Shown here piece after piece: positions 17,459 through 26,196 of a stretch of DNA of 64,000 bases. This DNA is from Paenibacillus pasadenensis DSM 19293 (lineage in GTDB: Bacteria; Bacillota; Bacilli; Paenibacillales; Paenibacillaceae): positions 158,472 to 222,471 of the forward strand of contig NZ_KE383849.1 in NCBI RefSeq assembly GCF_000422485.1, read 5' to 3'. Within the stretch, counting starts at the first letter, position 1; every line of letters begins with the position of its first letter. The notes under the pieces are model-generated. The model was given only the letters and a program-made list of their open reading frames with translations, was not told where the DNA came from and did no database searches. A program made the position numbers and the translations under genes.

Positions 17459-19204
17459 TCAACCGCCGGGACGAATCCAGATGTCGGCAAAGTCGACGCG
17501 CAGGCTGCCGGCCCGCGCCGTCAGCTCGATGGCGCTCGCGCCGGCAGGCAGCTTCAGCTCCGCCTCGTACATCCGCAGCTCGCCCCGCTGCTGCGGCTCG
17601 ATGTCGAGCGTCCGCTTCGCGCCGCCTGCGGATATCTCCAGCTTGGAGCCGTCCGCCGGGTTCAGCACGGCCACGGACACCGTGTACGTGCCGGACTTCG
17701 GCACGCGCACGTTCGGCAGCCGCACGCCGGCGCCGGCCTCATGCAGCAGCGCGGCAGCGCCGCGCGAGGCGAACACGTTCTCGTTCTCCTCCGCGCCGCC
17801 GAGCATCTCGCCCCATTCCGCCTCGAAGCGCGGCAGCTCCAGCGCCAGCAGCTCCGCTCCGCCGCTCGCCCGCGCCCGCAGCTCGCCGCCGCCCTCCGGC
17901 AGCTTCAGCTCGGCGTAGGCATAGCCGACTGCTCCCGTCGCGGTCGGCTCCAGCTCCGCCGTCTCGGCCTTGCCGGCGGAGGAGCTCAGCGAGATGCGTC
18001 CCGCGCCGCCCTCCGCCATCCGGTAGTGGAGCAGCACCGGCACGACCGTCTCGACGGTGGAGACGACGTCGCTGAACACAAGCTCCTCGCCGTCCGGCCG
18101 CGCGTCCTCCGCCCGCAGGACGCCCATGCCGGACGGCGCCTCGATCGCCGCCTCCAGCGGCTGCGGCGGACCGAAGTCCGGCAGGCCGTCCGCGGTCCAG
18201 CCGACCTTGGCGGCGCGCGCCTTGCGGTTCGCCCAGCCGTCGGACTCGCCGCTCGTCGCGTGGTAGACGATCCACGTCTCCGTCCCGTCCGGCGACGCCG
18301 CGAACGAGTTGTGCCCCGGCCCGTACACGCCGGCCTCCGCGTCCGGCGCGAGCAGCGGCTCGGGATGCTTGCTCCAGTCCTCCGCCCGCAGCGGATCGCC
18401 GCCCTCGCGCAGCGAGAGCGCGCCGATGCTGTAGTACGGCGTCCAGCTGCCGGCGCCGGAATAGACGATATGGACGCGTCCGTCCCGGCGCAGCACCGAC
18501 TGCCCTTCGTTGATGTACGGCGGTCCGCCGGCCTTTTCCCAGTCCAGGTCGGGACGGCTCAGCAGCACGCGCGGCCCGCTGATCGTGAGCGGATCGCTCA
18601 TCGGAGCGATGTACGTGTTCTGGGCTTCGTTGACGTCGCCCTCCCAGCCCGACCAGATGAAGTACAGCCGCTCCTCATGCTCCATGACGAGCCCGTCGAT
18701 CGCCCACTTGTCCGTGTCGTCCGCGATCTTGCCCTTGAAGGCGTATTCGCCCATCGGGTCGTCCGTCGCCGCTTCGAGCGCGTACATGCGGTGGTTGGCG
18801 TTGTCGCCGTCGTCGGCCGCGAAGTAGATCAGCCATTTTCCGCGCACATGCTGGATTTCCGGCGCCCACAGGTTCGCCGAATAGGCGGTGCCGACCGGCG
18901 GATGCCAGACGACCTTGCGCTCGGCGGAGCGGAAGTCGAGCGTGCGCGACTTCATGACCATGATGTCCGTGCCGCCATGGGTGAACGTCATGTAGTAGAA
19001 TCCGCCGTGATGGACGACGCTCGGGTCCGGCGTGTCGATCTCGGCCAGCGTGTTCTTGAACGTGCCGCCGTGTCCGGCGTACGACGCATCCGTCTCATCC
19101 GGATGTCCTTGCTTGCTCCACATCCAATAGCCTCCTCCCGCGATCAAAAGCAGGAGCAGCGCCGCCAGCAGCGTCGCCGTCCCTCGATTCCTTTTCAGCC
19201 GCAT
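17459..19204 (-). CDS. Glycoside hydrolase family 43 with C-terminal accessory domain
   Basis: 581 residues with an uncleaved-looking signal anchor (LLAALLLLLIAGGGYWMW), so surface-attached. Five-bladed propeller catalytic domain about 45-330: base Asp in DTPDPSVV, modulator Asp in KWAIDGLV, acid Glu in INEGQSVL. The C-terminal part (about 350-581) has beta-sandwich, CBM-like character. Likely an alpha-L-arabinofuranosidase or beta-xylosidase acting outside the cell. It is clearly related to the GH43 at 23282-24700 (shared NLWAPE, YFAAD, NHRMY, FIWSGWEG), so the two may be paralogues with different substrates. RBS AAGGAGAAC. Sits between permease and binding-protein genes in the operon. Confidence 0.87.
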   Translation of the reverse strand: MRLKRNRGTATLLAALLLLLIAGGGYWMWSKQGHPDETDASYAGHGGTFKNTLAEIDTPDPSVVHHGGFYYMTFTHGGTDIMVMKSRTLDFRSAERKVVWHPPVGTAYSANLWAPEIQHVRGKWLIYFAADDGDNANHRMYALEAATDDPMGEYAFKGKIADDTDKWAIDGLVMEHEERLYFIWSGWEGDVNEAQNTYIAPMSDPLTISGPRVLLSRPDLDWEKAGGPPYINEGQSVLRRDGRVHIVYSGAGSWTPYYSIGALSLREGGDPLRAEDWSKHPEPLLAPDAEAGVYGPGHNSFAASPDGTETWIVYHATSGESDGWANRKARAAKVGWTADGLPDFGPPQPLEAAIEAPSGMGVLRAEDARPDGEELVFSDVVSTVETVVPVLLHYRMAEGGAGRISLSSSAGKAETAELEPTATGAVGYAYAELKLPEGGGELRARASGGAELLALELPRFEAEWGEMLGGAEENENVFASRGAAALLHEAGAGVRLPNVRVPKSGTYTVSVAVLNPADGSKLEISAGGAKRTLDIEPQQRGELRMYEAELKLPAGASAIELTARAGSLRVDFADIWIRPGG

Positions 19205-19229
19205 CGCCTCGTTCTCCTTCTAAGCTGCC

Positions 19230-20069
19230 TTATTTGACGCCGCTGCTCGTAATCGCGCGGACGAACGACTTCTGCCCGAGGATGAAAATGAGCACGACCG
19301 GAAGCGCGGCGACCGTCGTCATCGCCATCAGCTTGCCGTAGCTCTGCGTGTAGCTGCCCGTCGCCATCATCGCGATGCCGGCCGTAATCGTGCGCATCTC
19401 CGGCGACGTCGTGGCGTAGAGCGGCCAGACGAAGTCGTTGTAGATGCCCATGAACGTGAAGATGCCGAGCGTCACCAGGATCGGCACGGCCGACGGCATG
19501 AGGATGCGGGCGTACAGCTGCCATTTGTTGACGCCGTCGATGCGGCCGGCCTCCTCGATCTCCTTGGGGAACGAGAGGAAGAACTGGTACAGCAGGAACA
19601 CGCCGAACGCGCCCGCCGTCGCCGGCAGGATGAGCGCAGGATACGTGTTGATGAGGCCGAGCGCGTTGAACTCCATGTACATCGGCAGGAACGTCAGCAC
19701 GCCCGGAATCATCAGCGAGGCGATGAACATCGGCAGCAGCAGCCGGCGCAGCGGCAGGTCGGTCAGGCGCGCCAGCGCGAAGGCGGCCATCGAGTCGATG
19801 ACCAGCACGATCGCCGTGCCGATGGCGCCGACGGACAGCGAGTTGGCGATCCAGCGCAGCACCGGCGTGTTCATCAGCTCGCCGCCGAGCCCTTGCCGGA
19901 AGTTGTCGAGCGTCGGCTTGCGCGGCAGGAAGTCCATCCGTCCGGACAGCGCCTCGAAGTCGTTCTTGAAGCCGGTCGAGAGCATCCAGATCAGCGGCAG
20001 CACCATGACCGCGGCGATGATCGCGGCCAGCAGGAGAAGGATCGCCTGGTTCCGTTTCGAAGTCGTCAT
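19230..20069 (-). CDS. Carbohydrate ABC transporter permease (AraQ/MalG type)
   Basis: 279 residues, six helices, with the cytoplasmic EAA loop (FPKEIEEAGRIDGVNKWQLYARILMPSAVP). Partner of the permease encoded directly upstream; the ATG abuts that gene's TAG. RBS AAAGGAGAAGG. No ATPase gene accompanies the pair, as usual in Firmicutes where an MsmX-like ATPase is shared. Confidence 0.93.
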   Translation of the reverse strand: MTTSKRNQAILLLLAAIIAAVMVLPLIWMLSTGFKNDFEALSGRMDFLPRKPTLDNFRQGLGGELMNTPVLRWIANSLSVGAIGTAIVLVIDSMAAFALARLTDLPLRRLLLPMFIASLMIPGVLTFLPMYMEFNALGLINTYPALILPATAGAFGVFLLYQFFLSFPKEIEEAGRIDGVNKWQLYARILMPSAVPILVTLGIFTFMGIYNDFVWPLYATTSPEMRTITAGIAMMATGSYTQSYGKLMAMTTVAALPVVLIFILGQKSFVRAITSSGVK

Positions 20070-20957
20070 CTAAGCCTTCTCCTTTCGGTTGGTGAGCTTG
20101 AACTGCACGACGGACACGGCCATGATGAGCAGCGCCATCAGGATCGCCATCGCCGACGCCGAGCCGACGTCCTTGCGCGCGAACGCCTGGTCGAGCACGT
20201 TGATGAGCAGCACGCGCGTCGTGTCGCCCGGCCCTCCGCGCGTCAGCAGGAACGGCTGCGCGTAGATGTTGAACGAGGCGATCGTCGAGGTGATCATGAC
20301 GAACAGCATGACCGGACGGATCGTCGGCAGCGTCACGGAGACGAACTTCGACCAGGCGCCCGCCCCGTCGATCGAGGCCGCCTCGTACTGCTCCTCCGGC
20401 ACCTCGTTGAGCGCGTTGATGAAAATGATCATGTTGAAGCCGATCGTCCACCAGATCGTCGCTCCGATCAGCGACACCCACGCCCACGGCGTGTCGGTGA
20501 GCCACGGAATGCCGGCGAAGCCGAGCCGCGCGAGCAGGCTGTTGATGAAGCCGGCGTTCGTATCGAGCATCATGAGCCAGATGACGGCCATGACCGACGC
20601 CGAGAGCGCGTACGGCAGGAAGTAGAACGTGCGGAACAGCCCGCGCACGCGCGCCGGCAGCGCGTTCAGCAGCATGGCCAGGGCGAGCGCGACGAAGATG
20701 AGCAGCGGCACCGAGTAGAGGACGAACTGCGCCGTCGTCCACAGGCCGCGGAAAAACAGGCTGTTCTCGTACGTGCCCGGCGTGAGGATGGAGATATAGT
20801 TGCTCAGGCCGACGAACGCATGCTCGCTCGAGAGCAGCTCGAAGTCCTGGAGGCTGATGACGACCCCGTACAGGATCGGGAACAGCAGGAACAGGCCGAA
20901 GCAGGCCAGATAGGGCAGCACGAACAGGAACGAGGTGAGCCGCGAGGTCCATTTCAT
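20070..20957 (-). CDS. Sugar ABC transporter permease (AraP/MalF type)
   Basis: 295 residues, six helices, EAA loop EEQYEAASIDGAGAWSKFVSVTLPTIRP. Typical partner of the downstream permease. RBS GAAAGGAAGG before ATG 20957. It lies 109 bases downstream of the binding-protein gene. Imports the oligosaccharide bound by the lipoprotein encoded at 21067-22365. Confidence 0.93.
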   Translation of the reverse strand: MKWTSRLTSFLFVLPYLACFGLFLLFPILYGVVISLQDFELLSSEHAFVGLSNYISILTPGTYENSLFFRGLWTTAQFVLYSVPLLIFVALALAMLLNALPARVRGLFRTFYFLPYALSASVMAVIWLMMLDTNAGFINSLLARLGFAGIPWLTDTPWAWVSLIGATIWWTIGFNMIIFINALNEVPEEQYEAASIDGAGAWSKFVSVTLPTIRPVMLFVMITSTIASFNIYAQPFLLTRGGPGDTTRVLLINVLDQAFARKDVGSASAMAILMALLIMAVSVVQFKLTNRKEKA

Positions 20958-21066
20958 GGATGGGTCCTTCCTTTCATGGGCAGCGGGCGGGCGAGAAGGA
21001 AAGAAGGACGAGAGAGCGCACAGCCCGCTCTGCCGTCCTTCCGCTTTCGCTTCCCGGCAAGCCGGA

Positions 21067-22365
21067 TTATTTCATCGCCTGGCGGGACTTGGCGACCGCG
21101 TCGTCCATCGCCTGCTGGGCCGGCTTCTTGCCGAGGATCGCGTTGCTCAGCTCGCCCCACAGCGGCTCGACGATCGTGCCCCAGTTGAGCACGTTCGGCG
21201 CGAACTGCACGTCGGCGAAGCTGCCGGCGACCGTGCTCTGGAACTCCAGCGCCTTGAACTCCGGCGATTCCAGCACCTTGTTGGAAGCGACCGCCTGGCC
21301 GGACTCCGCCCAAGCGAGCGAGTCGCCGGAGACGAACTTGAGGAAGTCGCCGATCGCGGCGAGCTTATCCGCATCCGTGACCGCCTTCGGCACGACGAAG
21401 CCGTGCGAGCCGGCGTAGACCGCTTTTTTCGCCTTGCCGATCTGCGGCATGACGGCGACGCCGTAGTTCAGGCCGGCTTCGTCGAACTGCGACTTCATCC
21501 ACGGACCGTTGAACTGGATCGCGTTTTTGCCCTGGAGGAACAGCGTGTTCTCTCCGTCCTGCTGCACGTTGCCCGGGGAGATGCCCTTCTCGACCATATC
21601 CCGCAGCCATTGCACCATCTCGACCGCCTCCGGCGAGTTGTACGCCACGTCGGAGCCGTTCCACAGCTCGCCGCCGTTCTGCCAGACAAGCGAAGGGAAG
21701 ATGAACTGCTGCGGCCACAGCGTCGGCACGACGTAGCCGTACACGCCTTTGTCCTTGTTCGTCAGCTTCTCGACGGCGGCGTCGAACTCGGCGCGGTTCG
21801 TCGGCGGAGCGGAGATGCCGGCTTGCTCGAACAGATCCTTGTTGTAGTACATGACGGCCGGGTGGATGTCGAGCGGGATCGTGTACAGCTTGCTGTCGAT
21901 CGTCGCGTACTTGATCGGCGCCTCGGCGAAGTCCGCGGCGTTGATGCCGGCCTGGGACGCCAGGTCGTCGACCGGCTGCAGCTGGTCCTTGCTCTGGTAC
22001 GTCGGCACGGAGTCGACGTGCATGATCATCAGGTCGGGCCGCTCCTTGCCGGTGCTGAGCGCGACGTCGAGCTGCTTGTAGTACTCGCCGTTCGGCTGGA
22101 TGACGAATTTCACCTTGTAGGCGTCCTGCGAGCTGTTGTATTGGTCCACGATCTTTTTCATGAACGGGCCGTCCGAGCCGGAGAAAGGAGACCAGAACAG
22201 AATTTCCGTCGCTTTGCCGCTTCCTCCTCCGGAGGACTGATTTTCGGCCGCGCTGCCGCTGCCGTTTCCATTTCCGTTTCCGTTGCCCGAGCAGGCGGTG
22301 GCCAGAAGCGGCACCATCAGCGTCATGGCGAGGATCGAGGCTTTTTTCCGGTTGCGTTTGCTCAT
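21067..22365 (-). CDS. Sugar-binding lipoprotein, first gene of the glycan operon
   Basis: 432 residues with a lipoprotein signal (LLATACSG), then a low-complexity Gly/Asn/Ser linker (about 24-50). Family 1 extracellular binding protein: FWSPFSGSDGPFMKKIVDQY, LDVALSTGKERPDLMIMHVD, NGPWMKSQFDEAGLNYGV. A frame opens upstream at 22398, but ATG 22365 has AGGGGAG and the normal MSKRNRKK n-region. Starts the presumed eight-gene operon running down to GH2. Confidence 0.92.
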   Translation of the reverse strand: MSKRNRKKASILAMTLMVPLLATACSGNGNGNGNGSGSAAENQSSGGGSGKATEILFWSPFSGSDGPFMKKIVDQYNSSQDAYKVKFVIQPNGEYYKQLDVALSTGKERPDLMIMHVDSVPTYQSKDQLQPVDDLASQAGINAADFAEAPIKYATIDSKLYTIPLDIHPAVMYYNKDLFEQAGISAPPTNRAEFDAAVEKLTNKDKGVYGYVVPTLWPQQFIFPSLVWQNGGELWNGSDVAYNSPEAVEMVQWLRDMVEKGISPGNVQQDGENTLFLQGKNAIQFNGPWMKSQFDEAGLNYGVAVMPQIGKAKKAVYAGSHGFVVPKAVTDADKLAAIGDFLKFVSGDSLAWAESGQAVASNKVLESPEFKALEFQSTVAGSFADVQFAPNVLNWGTIVEPLWGELSNAILGKKPAQQAMDDAVAKSRQAMK

Positions 22366-22525
22366 CCGAGATACTCCCCTTTTATGTCGGTCTTCCACGA
22401 GCGAGGCTCGTTGGATAGCCTTATCGTAAGGGAAGGAGACGCTTTGAAAAATGGCGCTTCTACAGATGAAGTGGACATTTTTACAGGTCCTGTCTTCGGA
22501 AAGAGGAATCTAAACCCGCTTATAT

Positions 22526-22568
22526 GTATATCCTGTGGATATACAAATTGGGAGGAGGGCGATATAAT
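22526..22568 (+). promoter_or_regulatory. mazEF promoter with overlapping palindromic operator
   Basis: Perfect -10 box TATAAT (22563-22568), a 17-base spacer, and -35-like TATACA (22540-22545). A perfect inverted repeat GTATATCC-TGT-GGATATAC (22526-22544) covers the -35. This layout fits autorepression by MazE or the MazEF complex. The transcript would start about 25 bases before the mazE ATG. Confidence 0.7.
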
Positions 22569-22600
22569 TGAGCCATCAAATACGAAGGGATAGGGTCCTT

Positions 22601-22867
22601 ATGACGACGGTAACGCTCAGCCGTTGGGGCAACAGCAGCGGCATCCGAATTCCGAACCAGTTTCTCAAGAGGATGAATCTGGTCGAAGGCGCGGAAATGG
22701 AAGCCGTGCTGACGGAAGATAATTGCATCTTGCTGCGTCCGCTGAATCAGACGGATGCGAACGAACAATTGCGGGAGCATCTGAACATGCTGCTCTCGAA
22801 AATCAAGCCGGATTCCTCGCGGCATGAGGAGATCGACTTGGGAATCGAAGGAGACGAGCTCATTTGA
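22601..22867 (+). CDS. mazE: MazE-family antitoxin (AbrB-like)
   Basis: 88 residues. N-terminal SpoVT/AbrB swapped-hairpin (MTTVTLSRWGNSSGIRIPNQFL) binds DNA; the acidic C-terminal tail (HEEIDLGIEGDELI) would bind and block MazF. ATG 22601 gives the standard family N-terminus; an upstream TTG frame at 22568 is less likely because it overlaps the -10 box. Its stop overlaps the mazF start by four bases. Confidence 0.88.
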   Translation: MTTVTLSRWGNSSGIRIPNQFLKRMNLVEGAEMEAVLTEDNCILLRPLNQTDANEQLREHLNMLLSKIKPDSSRHEEIDLGIEGDELI

Positions 22868-23199
22868 CCTTTCCCGCACGCGGCGATCTCGTCTGGCTCG
22901 ATTTTGATCCGCAGGCAGGCAGAGAGCAGGCAGGCCGCCGCCCCGCCCTTGTCTTGTCGGAAGCTTTGTTCAACGAGCTTACCGGCTTTGCCGTTGTATG
23001 TCCCATCACCAATCAAGCCAAAGACTATGCGTTTGAAGTGCCGATTCCGGAAGGCCTGGCGTTTTCCGGAGTTGTCCTGACCGATCAATTCAAGAGCCTT
23101 GACGTTCGGAAAAGGAAGATCAAGGTCGTCGGGAACGCGGCGCCGGAATCGGACTTTTTCAAGAGCGTGCTTCAGAATGTCCGCTCCATTTTGGCTTGA
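22864..23199 (+). CDS. mazF: MazF/PemK-family endoribonuclease toxin
   Basis: 111 residues with PemK-like features: RGDLVWLDFDPQAGREQAGRRPALVLS, CPITNQ and LTDQFKSLDV. Predicted sequence-specific mRNA interferase. Start is TTG in the TTGA overlap with the mazE stop, so translation is coupled. The catalytic Arg and Thr/Ser positions look intact. It sits on the opposite strand between two GH43 loci, which suggests later insertion into a carbohydrate region. Confidence 0.88.
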   Translation: MTFPARGDLVWLDFDPQAGREQAGRRPALVLSEALFNELTGFAVVCPITNQAKDYAFEVPIPEGLAFSGVVLTDQFKSLDVRKRKIKVVGNAAPESDFFKSVLQNVRSILA

Positions 23200-23251
23200 C
23201 CCTCATCTTTCGATGGACTCCGATGGAGTCGTTCCAAAAACAAGACGCTGC

Positions 23252-23276
23252 GCCGGCATCCCTCGAGGCTGCCGGC
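23252..23276 (-). terminator. Possible terminator of GH43
   Basis: 7-bp stem GCCGGCA / TGCCGGC, followed on the minus strand after a few bases by TCTTGTTTTT. It lies just beyond the stop of the minus-strand GH43 gene and separates it from mazF. The U-tract is displaced, so confidence is modest. Confidence 0.4.
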
Positions 23277-23281
23277 TTCGG

Positions 23282-24700
23282 TCAGAGGCTCGGGAACAGA
23301 TCCAGGCTGTCGATCTCGGCGTAGTTGCTGACGCGGGTGAAGCGCACCGTGTTCGAGCCGGCGTTCAGATAGACCTTGGCCGTGGACGTCCCCCAGTTGT
23401 TCCAGCCGGAGTAGGCGACATAGAAGTTCGAGGCCGCTCCGCCGTTCACCGACAGCCCGTGGATCGCCCACGGCTGGCCGCTCGTGCCGTTGCCGGTGCG
23501 CGCTGCGAGCACGTACCAGCCGGCCGCAGGAGCGCTGACCGTGAACTGCACGTAGCTCGCCGCCGTATCGATGTAGCCGACCTTGCGGCCGCCGGAGGCG
23601 CTGGCCTCGTTGGTCGCCGCCGCGCCGCCTCCGAGCGCGGCGTTCTCCGCCTCATAGCGCTCGCGGGACGGCTCGCCGGACGGAACGGCGATCGGCGCAT
23701 TCGGCGCGGCGGGGGAGCCGAGGTTCGGCGTATTGTCGGCGTTCCAGCCGAACTTCTGCGCGCGCACCTGGCGCGTCCAGCCGGCGCCCTGCCAGCGGGC
23801 GGAGTGGTAGACGATCCAGTCCTCGGCGCCGTCCGGGGACTTGGTGAAGCTGTGGTGGCCGGGGCCGTAGATGCCGTTCGCGCTGGCGAAGATCGGCGTG
23901 CTCTTTTTCGTCCAGGACGAAGCGTTCAGCAGGTTCGCGGACGTGCCGGCGGTGATGAGGCCGAGGCAGTAGCCGTCGGTCCAGCTGCCGCTCGCCGAGT
24001 AGACGAGGCTGATCGTGCTGCCGCGCACGATGACCTGCGGGCCTTCGTTGACCTGCGGCGTCGTGTTCGTCTCCCAGCTGTACGTCGGCGTGGCGATGCG
24101 CGTGCGCGCGCTGCTGATCGTCCACGGGTTGCTCATCTGCGCGATGTACAGATGCTGCTTGTCGTTGACCGTTCCCTCCCAGCCCGACCAGAGGAAGTAG
24201 CGGCTGCCGCCGACGGTCAGCACGGTGCCGTCGATCGCCCAGCGGTCGGTCGCGTCGCTGATCTTGCCCTTGAGCGTCCAGCTGCCGGTCATCGGATTGG
24301 CGCTGGCGTTCTCCAGGACGTACATGCGATGGTTCTCGTTGCTGCCGTTGTCGGCGGCGAAGTAGACGTACCATTTGCCGTCGAGATAGTGCAGCTCGGG
24401 CGCCCATAGGTTGGAGCTGTACATCGTGCCTGCGGGCGGCGTCCAGACGACGGCGCTCTCGCCGGCGTCGATGCCGCTGAGCGTCCTGGAGCGGGACAGC
24501 GTGATGTTGCCGCCCGTCGTCTGCGTGTAATAGTAGTAGCCGTCCGTATGCTTGTACATCCATGGATCGGCTCCGTCCTGCTTGATGACGTTGAAGAAGG
24601 TCGAGACCGGGGCGGCATGCGCGCGCTCGGCGCCGAGCGGCAGCACCAGCGTGACGGCGAGGAAGCAGGCGAGGGCCATCAGGGCGAGGCGTTTGATCAT
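23282..24700 (-). CDS. Secreted glycoside hydrolase family 43 with C-terminal CBM
   Basis: 472 residues with a cleavable signal peptide (MIKRLALMALACFLAVTLVL ... AHA). Catalytic propeller about 35-335: base Asp in DGADPWMY, modulator in RWAIDGTV, acid Glu in VNEGPQVI. C-terminal CBM6/35-like sandwich about 350-472 (YEAENAALGGGAAATNEAS; YVQFTVSAPAAGWY). Likely releases arabinose or xylose units outside the cell. RBS AAGGAGG. An operator-like GGAAGCGCTTCC lies 65 bases upstream, suggesting catabolite or LacI-type control. Related to the GH43 at 17459. Confidence 0.9.
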   Translation of the reverse strand: MIKRLALMALACFLAVTLVLPLGAERAHAAPVSTFFNVIKQDGADPWMYKHTDGYYYYTQTTGGNITLSRSRTLSGIDAGESAVVWTPPAGTMYSSNLWAPELHYLDGKWYVYFAADNGSNENHRMYVLENASANPMTGSWTLKGKISDATDRWAIDGTVLTVGGSRYFLWSGWEGTVNDKQHLYIAQMSNPWTISSARTRIATPTYSWETNTTPQVNEGPQVIVRGSTISLVYSASGSWTDGYCLGLITAGTSANLLNASSWTKKSTPIFASANGIYGPGHHSFTKSPDGAEDWIVYHSARWQGAGWTRQVRAQKFGWNADNTPNLGSPAAPNAPIAVPSGEPSRERYEAENAALGGGAAATNEASASGGRKVGYIDTAASYVQFTVSAPAAGWYVLAARTGNGTSGQPWAIHGLSVNGGAASNFYVAYSGWNNWGTSTAKVYLNAGSNTVRFTRVSNYAEIDSLDLFPSL

Positions 24701-24764
24701 GATCGATTCCTCCTTGGGATGGTCGCATATGCGAGATGCGCCAAGCCCAGTCTACTCGGTTCAG

Positions 24765-24776
24765 GGAAGCGCTTCC
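24765..24776. promoter_or_regulatory. cre/LacI-type operator upstream of GH43
   Basis: Perfect 12-bp palindrome GGAAGCGCTTCC, with the AAGCGCTT core of CcpA (cre) and other LacI-family sites. It lies 65 bases upstream of the GH43 start. Confidence 0.5.
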
Positions 24777-24989
24777 AGGACATCCTTTTGCAGATGCCGG
24801 ACGTATTTCTAGATCGTGGAATGGAAATGGCCGCAAATGGGCAAGCCGACCGGCTCTAGACGGAATCGGCATCGTCCATCTGGAACGATTCAGCGGCGGC
24901 TCGAGCGGCCGAAGCAATTCTCTTGCCGAAGCCAGGGAGCTGACGACGAATCAGATCGTTAGCAGGTTGAAATGACGCCATTTCCATGC

Positions 24990-25083
24990 CTAACGACGCG
25001 TGGCGGGCTTAGCCGTTAAAAAGACGAAAAAAATGAGCGAAATGGGGGCGTCGGAGCGGTTTAAGCGTATGACGCGTCGTTAG
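24990..25083. repeat. Inverted repeat with 12-bp perfect arms
   Basis: CTAACGACGCGT (24990-25001) and its exact complement ACGCGTCGTTAG (25072-25083) bound a 70-base interior. Part of the 719-base gene-free stretch 24701-25419. Similar in layout to the repeat cluster at 52321-52501. No ORF is convincing here. Confidence 0.6.
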
Positions 25084-25149
25084 TCGATCATGAAGGCGGA
25101 ATATGGGGCTCTAAGCGCACCAGGGATCGTTGCCGCGGAATGCCGTCAG

Positions 25150-25238
25150 CCGGCAGCAGTTCAAGCTGCTCATTGGCATTATTCCGGCTGCTTGCCGGCA
25201 GCAGTTCAGCTGCTCGTTGGCATCATTCCGGCTGCTGG
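25150..25238 (+). repeat. Two tandem copies of a 44-45-bp repeat
   Basis: CCGGCAGCAGTTC(A)AGCTGCT..TTGGCAT.ATTCCGGCTGCT occurs at 25150-25194 and 25195-25238 with about four differences. Each copy contains GCAGTTCAGCTGC-type internal symmetry. The second copy runs into a further palindrome GCTGGCTTGCAAGCCAGC. Noncoding, between GH43 and the alpha/beta hydrolase. Confidence 0.75.
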
Positions 25239-25332
25239 CTTGCAAGCCAGCACGGAGACGACAAGCGAACCGGCCAGGCCGCAACGAAGCTTCTCCGCCA
25301 GGCGAGCCGCGCCGTCAAGAAAATGATGCAAC

Positions 25333-25375
25333 GCAAACGAGACGAAGCCGCTTCCTGCGGCTTCGTCTCGTTTGC
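25333..25375 (-). terminator. 19-bp perfect hairpin
   Basis: GCAAACGAGACGAAGCCGC, a 5-base loop, then its exact complement. It lies 45 bases beyond the stop of the minus-strand hydrolase gene and probably ends it; only a broken U-rich tail follows. Confidence 0.65.
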
Positions 25376-25419
25376 TGCTTCCATTCCTCTGCGCCATGCG
25401 CCTTGCGGGAGGACCGCTT

Positions 25420-26193
25420 TCACGGCAGGCTTTCCAGCCACGCGGCCATCGCTTCGGCGGTGTGACGCGCCTGCGCGCCTGCAGGGAGAGTCGACTTGCC
25501 GTCGCCCCGCTGCTCGCCGTAAGCGCCGAAGCCGGCATGATTGCCGCCCTCGATCGGCACGTACGCCGTGTCCGGCGGCAGCCAGCGCTTCGCCTGGCCC
25601 CAATCGCCGCGGTCCATCACCTCGTCGTTCGTCGCGAACACGGACAGAGCCTTCAGGCCGCTTCCGTTCAGGTCGCCCTTGGGGTCGGGGTAGGAGGCGA
25701 GGAAAAACACGCCCGCCAGCCGGTCCGGATGCTCCGCCGCATATCGGGCCGCCATCACGCCGCCGAGGGAATGGCCGCCGATGACAAAGCTCCCGTCCCG
25801 GGCCGAGTCCAGCACCCCGTCGGCGCGGCTCCCTCCCAGCACGGCGAGGTCGAGCGGCATGCGGATGAGATAGGCCGGGTAGCCTCGGCGGGAGAGCTCA
25901 AGCGCCAGCGGCGCGTAGCTGCGCTCATCGACAAGCGCTTCGGGATACAGCAGGACGGACGGGCTCTTGCGATCGCCCGTCGGGACAAAGGCGATGAAGG
26001 AGTCGGTTTGCTCGACCTCGACGTCGGCTGCCCGCAGCGCTTCCTCGGCCTCGGCAGCGGGACCGTAGCTCAGCGCCTTCAGCGCGATCAGTCCGGCCGC
26101 AGCCAGCAGGAGCAGCGAGGCGCCGATCCACATCGCCGCCTTGGTGCTGCGCCGGCGCTTCGGGCGGGACTGGGAGTTGGCAATTTCGCTCAT
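25420..26193 (-). CDS. Membrane-anchored alpha/beta hydrolase
   Basis: 257 residues. One N-terminal transmembrane helix (about 20-42, AAMWIGASLLLLAAAGLIAL), then an alpha/beta hydrolase domain. Nucleophile serine in GGHSLGG, acid in FATNDEV, histidine in GGNHAGFGAYG. Resembles the alpha/beta hydrolase_5 group; substrate unknown. The ATG lies 4 bases from the stop of the preceding 95-aa gene, so the two are co-transcribed and probably coupled; its own RBS is weak. Confidence 0.83.
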   Translation of the reverse strand: MSEIANSQSRPKRRRSTKAAMWIGASLLLLAAAGLIALKALSYGPAAEAEEALRAADVEVEQTDSFIAFVPTGDRKSPSVLLYPEALVDERSYAPLALELSRRGYPAYLIRMPLDLAVLGGSRADGVLDSARDGSFVIGGHSLGGVMAARYAAEHPDRLAGVFFLASYPDPKGDLNGSGLKALSVFATNDEVMDRGDWGQAKRWLPPDTAYVPIEGGNHAGFGAYGEQRGDGKSTLPAGAQARHTAEAMAAWLESLP

Positions 26194-26196
26194 CGT

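Noticed and set aside
13881-17918. 1345-codon plus-strand open frame
   Set aside because: Antisense to the response regulator, kinase and binding-protein genes, each with RBS and motifs.
25150-25238. CRISPR or attachment site
   Set aside because: Only two abutting copies, no spacer and no cas or integrase gene.
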